Assembly: GCF_027922045.1 (NCBI RefSeq)
Contig: NZ_BSEX01000024.1
Coordinates: forward strand, 1 to 64,000
Direction: 5' to 3'
DNA: 64,000 nucleotides
Source: Microbacterium terregens
Lineage (GTDB): Bacteria > Pseudomonadota > Alphaproteobacteria > Sphingomonadales > Sphingomonadaceae
The notes under the pieces are model-generated. The model saw only the letters and a list, made by a program, of their open reading frames with translations, was not told where the DNA came from and ran no database searches. The position numbers were made by a program, and so were the translations under genes. Positions 59,430 through 64,000 of this stretch are shown here, piece after piece (within the stretch, counting starts at the first letter, position 1; each line of letters opens with the position of its first letter).

Positions 59430-62400
59430 TCAGGCCACCGCGCTAAGAGCTCGCTGAAGGCGGTGCAGCACGAATCGATCAGTGCCGATCGCGGCTGTCG
59501 CGACGTCGACCAGGTGCTCGTGGTGCGTGAAGAGGATCACCTGCGTGCCCGCGGATGCCGCAGCCAGCACCCTCAGCATGGCGCCCGCGCGCGCATCGTC
59601 CGCCGTGATCAGCAGGTCGTCGCACACGATCGGCAGCGGATGACCGCCAGTATCTATCGAGCCCAGGCGCAGCGCGAGATAGAGCTGATCCCGCGTCCCC
59701 TCCGACAGTCCCTCGACGCCGACTATCAAGCCGTCCTGGCGAACTGCAACGATCGTAGGCCGATCCTCTTCATCGTAATCGACCCGGAGTCCCTGGTAGG
59801 CGCCGTCGGTGACAGTAGCGAACAGTCCTCCCGCCCGCGCGATGAGCGGCGCCTGGTTCACCTGCCTGTGACGATCCAGAACCCACCTGAGCAACGCGGC
59901 CGCCGCGGCGGCCTCGACGTGCGCCTCCGCCGCCGTCGCGAGCGCCGCGCCGGTCTCCGCGACGACCTGCTGCGCGTCGGCGGCCGCGCTGTCGCGCGCC
60001 GCTTGGTTCCAAGCCTCGTCGGCCTCGGCGAGCGCCCGGCCGACCTCCTCGCGTGCCGCCGCCAGCGCTTCGCGGCGCTCCTCGATGCCCCGGCGCGCCG
60101 CCGCCTCCTCGTGGGCGGGGAACTCGGCGACCGCCGCGGCGAGCGCGTCCGGTCCGGACCCGTCGTCGAGCAGCCTGAGCTCCTCCTCCGCCGCGCCGAT
60201 CGCGGCGACAAGTTCCGAACGTCGCCTCGCCGCGGCGACGGCGGCGTCGAGCTGCCGCTCGTCGGAGACGCCCGCCCGGGCCACGAGCTCGTCCAGCTCC
60301 GACTGGGCGCTCTTAATTCGCAGTCCGGACTTCTCAAGCTCCGCACTAAGCCTCGTGCGATCACCCGCCATCTGCTCCAATCTGTCCCTCGCCGTCTGCG
60401 CCGCCCGAACCTGCGATGCGAGGTCGGCGACTGTGCGGGTCGGCGTCTCGGACGCCGTCCTGCCGAGGGCGGCCAGCACCTCGGCCAGTCCGCCCACGAA
60501 CTCGCGCACGTCGCGTTCCATTCCGGCGATCTGCCGCTCCAGGCCAGCACGCACCACGACGTCCTCCGAGATTGCTTCGAGGGCGACAAGGGCGTCGGAC
60601 AATCCAGTCTCCCCGAGTTCAACCGCCAGCCCGACCTCGTTGACGAGCTCGGCCAGAGCCCGGTCGCGCTCGTCCGAGAGCTTCCGCTCGGAGTCGGCGG
60701 CGGTGGTCGCGACGGCAACCGCGTTGGAAGCCTCGGCAATCCGCTCCTCGAGCTGCTCGTGCCGAACCGCGGCGTCGGCCGCTTGGCGCACCAATGCGCT
60801 CGCCGCGGAGATCCGGCCGGATAGCGTCTCCGGCGCTTCGGCACCGGCCCCAGTCAGCGCCTGCTTCAGCGCGTCGGAGGATTCGCTCAGCGTCCGGCGC
60901 AGCTCGCTGGCGGACTCCTCGGCGTCGCGTACCTCGTCCGCGGCCGCTAGCGCCAGGGAGCGCCGATCCAGCCAGGACGCGAGGTCACCGGGCGCGACGG
61001 CTCGGGCGAACCCGAGCGCCGCCAACCGCCCAGTCCACTCTTCCTCCAGCGCACCAAGTTCCTGCTCCCGGCCTGCCACACGGGTTCGCGCGAGCTGCTC
61101 GAGTTGCACTGCGGTCGCCTCGGCGGCCCTCGCGGCAGCGTGCTCGGCGACCCGTTCGGCCTCCGCATCCCGCCGGTCCGCAAGTTGATCCGCCTCTGCG
61201 ACGGCCGCGAGCGCCTCCTCGCCGCGGGCGAGCGCCCCCGCCACCACCTCGTTCAGCAGCATGTCGCGCCTCCGCCGGGCGTCACCGATCACCTCGGGCG
61301 TCGGCAGCGCGCCGCTGCCCGCCAGCGCCGTAGCCCGCGCCTGCGACCGGGTGGCGTCCGACAGGTGGGTGTCCGCCTCGCGGCGCGCCGCCTGGATATC
61401 GGCGCGCAGGTCGTCGGTTTTCCGCGCCGCTGCGGCACCCTCGCTCGCGCCGGGCGGGTCGAGCGAGCGAAGCTTCGCCACGTCGCCCGTCCAGGGCGCG
61501 AGCGCCGCCAGCGCCTCGTCCGCCCTCGTCCGCTTGCGCGTGGCCTCCTGCTGAAGCCGCTGTAGCCGATCGTCTCCCTCGGCGGGAACCGCGGCGAGGG
61601 CGGCTTCGACCGCCGCCAGCCCCGGAAGCTCCGTCAGCGAGCCCCGTCGCTGCAGCAGTTCCGCGTGAGTGCGCTCCAGCTCCGTCCTGCGCAGCGCGGT
61701 GGCGGCCGCCGACGCCGCGGCCTCCCGCCGCTGCTGGAGCAGCTGCTCGCCGCGCCGGCGCCAGCCGGCGGTTGGAAGCGGCGCGCCCTCCGGCAGTCGC
61801 GCCTCGGCGCGGGCCGCGGTGATCCGCTCGTCCGCGCTGTCGCGATCGGCCCGTCTGCGGAGCAGGTCGCGCTGGGCGGCCTCGATGACGGGGCGCCTCT
61901 CCTCCAGGTCCCGGACCCGGTCCGCGAGCCCGAGCAGGTCGGCGGGAGCTACGAGCGCGGAGGCCGCCTCGTCCTGTCGGCGCAGATCCTCGGCGTGCGC
62001 CTCCGCGCGTTCAGTCGCCGAAAGCCGCTCCGCCCTCGCCCTGGCGAGGCGTTCGGACGCGTCGACCGGCAGGTCGGTGGCCGGTCCGAGCCCTTCGAGT
62101 TCGGCACGGTTGTGGGCAAGCCGGGCGAGCGGTGCGCGCGCGCGCGCGATCCGCTCGAGCTTGGAGGCTTCCCGCTCGATCTCCCCCGCTTCCTGGAGCA
62201 GCGACGCCTTTTGATCCTCGGCCTCCTGCCGCCGACGGCGCTGATCGGACCACTGCGACTCCGTTATGCTGCGCTCGCGCACCTCCCTCAGAGCCTCGGC
62301 GCGCTCCCGCATCAGCCGGTTGACCAGCGGCACCGAGCCGCCGGGTTTGAAGAGCTCGGCCGCCATGCCGGACAGCAGTTCCATCTCGCGCCCGATACCG

Positions 62401-62864
62401 GCGACGCCGGTGCCGGCCTCCAGCGTGATGCGGGCGACGTCGTCGCGGCCCAAAAGAATCGCGTCGCCGCCTTCCCGCAGACGCTGATGTGTGAGGCCGT
62501 ACATCCGCTCGAACGCAGCGCGGTCGATGCCCCGCAGCAGCGGCGCGATCGGGTCCGACCGCAGCGGACTGCTGTCGCGGTCCAGCAGCGTGTCCTTGTT
62601 GCCCTTCCGGCGGACGGCCTCGATCGTCTGGCCGTCGTGCTCGAGGACGGCCCTGATCCGCAGTTCCTGGTAGCCCCATCTCCAGCCCTGGCTGGTCTGG
62701 CCGCCGATGCCGAAGAGGAAGTCGCTGACTGCCTGCAGCGTGGTCGACTTGCCGGCTTCATTAGGGCCGACGACAACGTGCAGGTCGGGGCTACCATCGC
62801 CGAGGTCGAGGAGCCGGTCGGCGAAGCCGCCGTAGCGGATGAGCTCGAGTTCGCGGAACCGCAT
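59430..62864 (-). CDS. YhaN/Rad50-like coiled-coil ATPase
   Basis: A 1144-residue SMC-like ATPase. The N-terminus RELELIRYGGFADRLLDLGD leads to Walker A VGPNEAGKSTT (GPNEAGKS 33-40) and a Rad50-type FLFGIGGQTSQG. Long Ala/Glu/Arg-rich coiled coils fill about residues 180-960. The C-terminal lobe carries the ABC signature region LSEGTRDQLYLALRLGSID, Walker B PIVCDDLLITADD and the switch THHEHLVDVA. This layout is that of YhaN, which pairs with YhaO/SbcD-type nucleases. The stop codon of the phosphoesterase gene abuts its start at 62864. Confidence 0.88.
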   Translation of the reverse strand: MRFRELELIRYGGFADRLLDLGDGSPDLHVVVGPNEAGKSTTLQAVSDFLFGIGGQTSQGWRWGYQELRIRAVLEHDGQTIEAVRRKGNKDTLLDRDSSPLRSDPIAPLLRGIDRAAFERMYGLTHQRLREGGDAILLGRDDVARITLEAGTGVAGIGREMELLSGMAAELFKPGGSVPLVNRLMRERAEALREVRERSITESQWSDQRRRRQEAEDQKASLLQEAGEIEREASKLERIARARAPLARLAHNRAELEGLGPATDLPVDASERLARARAERLSATERAEAHAEDLRRQDEAASALVAPADLLGLADRVRDLEERRPVIEAAQRDLLRRRADRDSADERITAARAEARLPEGAPLPTAGWRRRGEQLLQQRREAAASAAATALRRTELERTHAELLQRRGSLTELPGLAAVEAALAAVPAEGDDRLQRLQQEATRKRTRADEALAALAPWTGDVAKLRSLDPPGASEGAAAARKTDDLRADIQAARREADTHLSDATRSQARATALAGSGALPTPEVIGDARRRRDMLLNEVVAGALARGEEALAAVAEADQLADRRDAEAERVAEHAAARAAEATAVQLEQLARTRVAGREQELGALEEEWTGRLAALGFARAVAPGDLASWLDRRSLALAAADEVRDAEESASELRRTLSESSDALKQALTGAGAEAPETLSGRISAASALVRQAADAAVRHEQLEERIAEASNAVAVATTAADSERKLSDERDRALAELVNEVGLAVELGETGLSDALVALEAISEDVVVRAGLERQIAGMERDVREFVGGLAEVLAALGRTASETPTRTVADLASQVRAAQTARDRLEQMAGDRTRLSAELEKSGLRIKSAQSELDELVARAGVSDERQLDAAVAAARRRSELVAAIGAAEEELRLLDDGSGPDALAAAVAEFPAHEEAAARRGIEERREALAAAREEVGRALAEADEAWNQAARDSAAADAQQVVAETGAALATAAEAHVEAAAAAALLRWVLDRHRQVNQAPLIARAGGLFATVTDGAYQGLRVDYDEEDRPTIVAVRQDGLIVGVEGLSEGTRDQLYLALRLGSIDTGGHPLPIVCDDLLITADDARAGAMLRVLAAASAGTQVILFTHHEHLVDVATAAIGTDRFVLHRLQRALSAVA

Positions 62865-64000
62865 CAGTGCCCCTCCCCTCCGAGTCGAGCGGCCACCGCG
62901 GCCCTCGCTGCGCGCAGAAGCGCGTCCGCGTCGCCCGTGCGGGCGGCCGTCAGCAGCGGCGCAACGTCGGCCTCCCCGACGTCGGCAGGCAGCTTGCCCA
63001 GTAGGGGGGCGGTTGCTGCACTGACCGCCCGGGCGCAGTCCGGATCATTTACGGCTTCGGCCAGCAACTGGACGAGTTCGGGCGGCAGTCCGGCGCGCCC
63101 GCCCTCGGCCACCTCCAGGCGGACACGCTCGATCCACATGTCCTCGGCGACGCTCGCCGCCGCAGACCGCACCTCGCCCTCGCTCCATGCCGGGTCCGCC
63201 TGGAGGGCGCGTCCGACCTCGCCGTCGGCCCGCAACGAGACGCGCACGGCGAGCGGCCGCCCGTCTGCCGAACGCGACGCCTCCTGAAGCCGGCGCCGCA
63301 CCTCCCCGACCGCCTCGACGGTGTCGCTCGCCCCGCGAATGTCGGCGTTGACGCGCGCCCAGCGGGCCTCGTCGCAGGCGCGGTGATTGACCGACCTCAC
63401 CGTCCCGTCCTCCACCCGCACCACCATTGCTCCCTTGGCGCCGGTCTCCCGTGCGTGACGCCCCTGCGTGTTGCCGGGGAAGACGATCCACGGGTGCTCG
63501 GACCGGATCCCTGGCTCGTGCACGTGGCCAAGCGCCCAATAATCGTGGCCGGACGCCCGCAACTCGTCGATCGAGCAGGGGGCGTAGTTCGCATGGCCGT
63601 CGTGCCCGCCGAGCGCGGTGTGGAGGGCGGCGATGTTGAGCAGCCCGGACTCCGGCGGGCAGTAGGTGGCGGCTATGTTCTCGGTGGTCGCGGCGTCCTT
63701 GTAGCTGCGGCCGTGCACCGCGGCGCCGAGGTCGTCCAGGCGCACCGTCTCGCATTGCTTGTTCGACAGGAGGTGCACGCCCTCGGGCGGCGCGAAGTGG
63801 CGCGAGACCCTGCTCTCGGCGTCGTGGTTGCCGAACAGGACGACCGACCGGATGCCAGCGCGGGTGAGGCGCGCCAGCTCCCTGATCGCGAACTGTCCGG
63901 TGGACTGATCCTTCCAGGTGCCGTCGTACAGGTCGCCAGCGATCACAACGAGCTTGGCACCCTCCTCAATCGCGAGGTCCACGACGTTGGTGAAGGCGCG
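62864..64000 (-). CDS. SbcD/YhaO-like metallophosphoesterase, 5' end outside window
   Basis: The frame is open to the window edge (codons before the first ATG encode RAFTNVV), so the start is missing. The 378 visible residues contain calcineurin-like phosphoesterase motifs: VVIAGDLYDG (GDLYD), VLFGNHDAES (GNHD), AALHTALGG, and HDYWALGHVHEPG (GHVH). This is the Mre11/SbcD layout. The C-terminal 200 residues form a helical cap, as in YhaO. It should act as DNA exo- or endonuclease with the Rad50-like ATPase that overlaps it by one base. Only the first active-site residues lie outside the window. Confidence 0.85.
   Translation of the reverse strand, partial: RAFTNVVDLAIEEGAKLVVIAGDLYDGTWKDQSTGQFAIRELARLTRAGIRSVVLFGNHDAESRVSRHFAPPEGVHLLSNKQCETVRLDDLGAAVHGRSYKDAATTENIAATYCPPESGLLNIAALHTALGGHDGHANYAPCSIDELRASGHDYWALGHVHEPGIRSEHPWIVFPGNTQGRHARETGAKGAMVVRVEDGTVRSVNHRACDEARWARVNADIRGASDTVEAVGEVRRRLQEASRSADGRPLAVRVSLRADGEVGRALQADPAWSEGEVRSAAASVAEDMWIERVRLEVAEGGRAGLPPELVQLLAEAVNDPDCARAVSAATAPLLGKLPADVGEADVAPLLTAARTGDADALLRAARAAVAARLGGEGH

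Noticed and set aside
61665..63287. A 540-codon plus-strand frame
   Set aside because: It is antisense to the coiled-coil ATPase and phosphoesterase genes; high GC produces long open antisense frames here.
59430..64000. A Wadjet (JetABCD) system
   Set aside because: The ATPase has the YhaN/Rad50 layout and pairs with a phosphoesterase; no kleisin-like, Kite-like or Toprim subunits are seen.

Overview
The window is GC-rich accessory DNA, most probably from an alphaproteobacterium of the Sphingomonadaceae. The basis is base composition, a sphingomonad-style F-type conjugation cluster, an ECF-sigma/DUF305 operon with a GGAATAA...CGTC promoter, and sphingomonad-like IS fragments. No rRNA, complete tRNA, relaxase or replication gene is visible, so an integrated conjugative element and a large plasmid both remain possible.

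Layout. (1) Positions 1-8530: the 3' end of an MgtC-like gene; a minus-strand operon for a DUF305 protein, a beta-propeller protein, an ECF sigma factor and its anti-sigma; a serine recombinase tail to tail with an IS1182-type transposase; a zinc alcohol dehydrogenase; an aldo/keto reductase remnant; a tandem-repeat ABM-like gene; and an IS3 remnant. (2) 8850-14450: an XRE regulator, then a two-gene unit of a PIN-like protein and a 1265-residue SIR2 protein resembling defence-associated sirtuins. A degenerate tRNA 3' end follows near 14600. (3) 15219-33434, minus strand: an F-type mating-pair-formation operon in the order traA-L-E-K-B-dsbC-V-C-orf-trbI-traF(peptidase)-W-U-trbC-N-F-H-G, joined mostly by 4-nt overlaps. 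A divergent XRE regulator (33835) faces it across an intergenic region holding two matching palindromes. (4) 34403-42046, minus strand: a complete type I Zorya system (zorD, zorC, zorB, zorA). (5) 42246-49272, plus strand: a TerB-N protein, a BrxD-like ATPase, an Lhr-like helicase and a DUF3883 nuclease-like protein. (6) 49324-57255, minus strand: a probable single operon for a sigma factor, a small partner protein, an ImmA/IrrE-UvrD helicase fusion, a multi-ubiquitin protein, an E2-like protein, a JAB-E1 fusion and a DUF6527 protein. A divergent zinc-ribbon/HEPN-like gene sits at 57438. (7) 58828-64000, minus strand: a PD-(D/E)XK-like protein, a YhaN/Rad50-like ATPase and an SbcD/YhaO-like phosphoesterase cut by the window end.

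Taken together, a conjugation apparatus is flanked on both sides by candidate or known anti-invader systems, so this looks like a mobile defence island. Zorya and the multi-ubiquitin (Bub/6E-like) core belong to families I know. The least familiar units are the TerB-N/BrxD/Lhr triad without other BREX genes, the PIN-SIR2 pair, the sigma-controlled multi-ubiquitin/helicase operon with its HEPN neighbour, and the Mre11/Rad50-like/PD-(D/E)XK cassette. All functional statements are inferred from sequence motifs; nothing was searched or computed.
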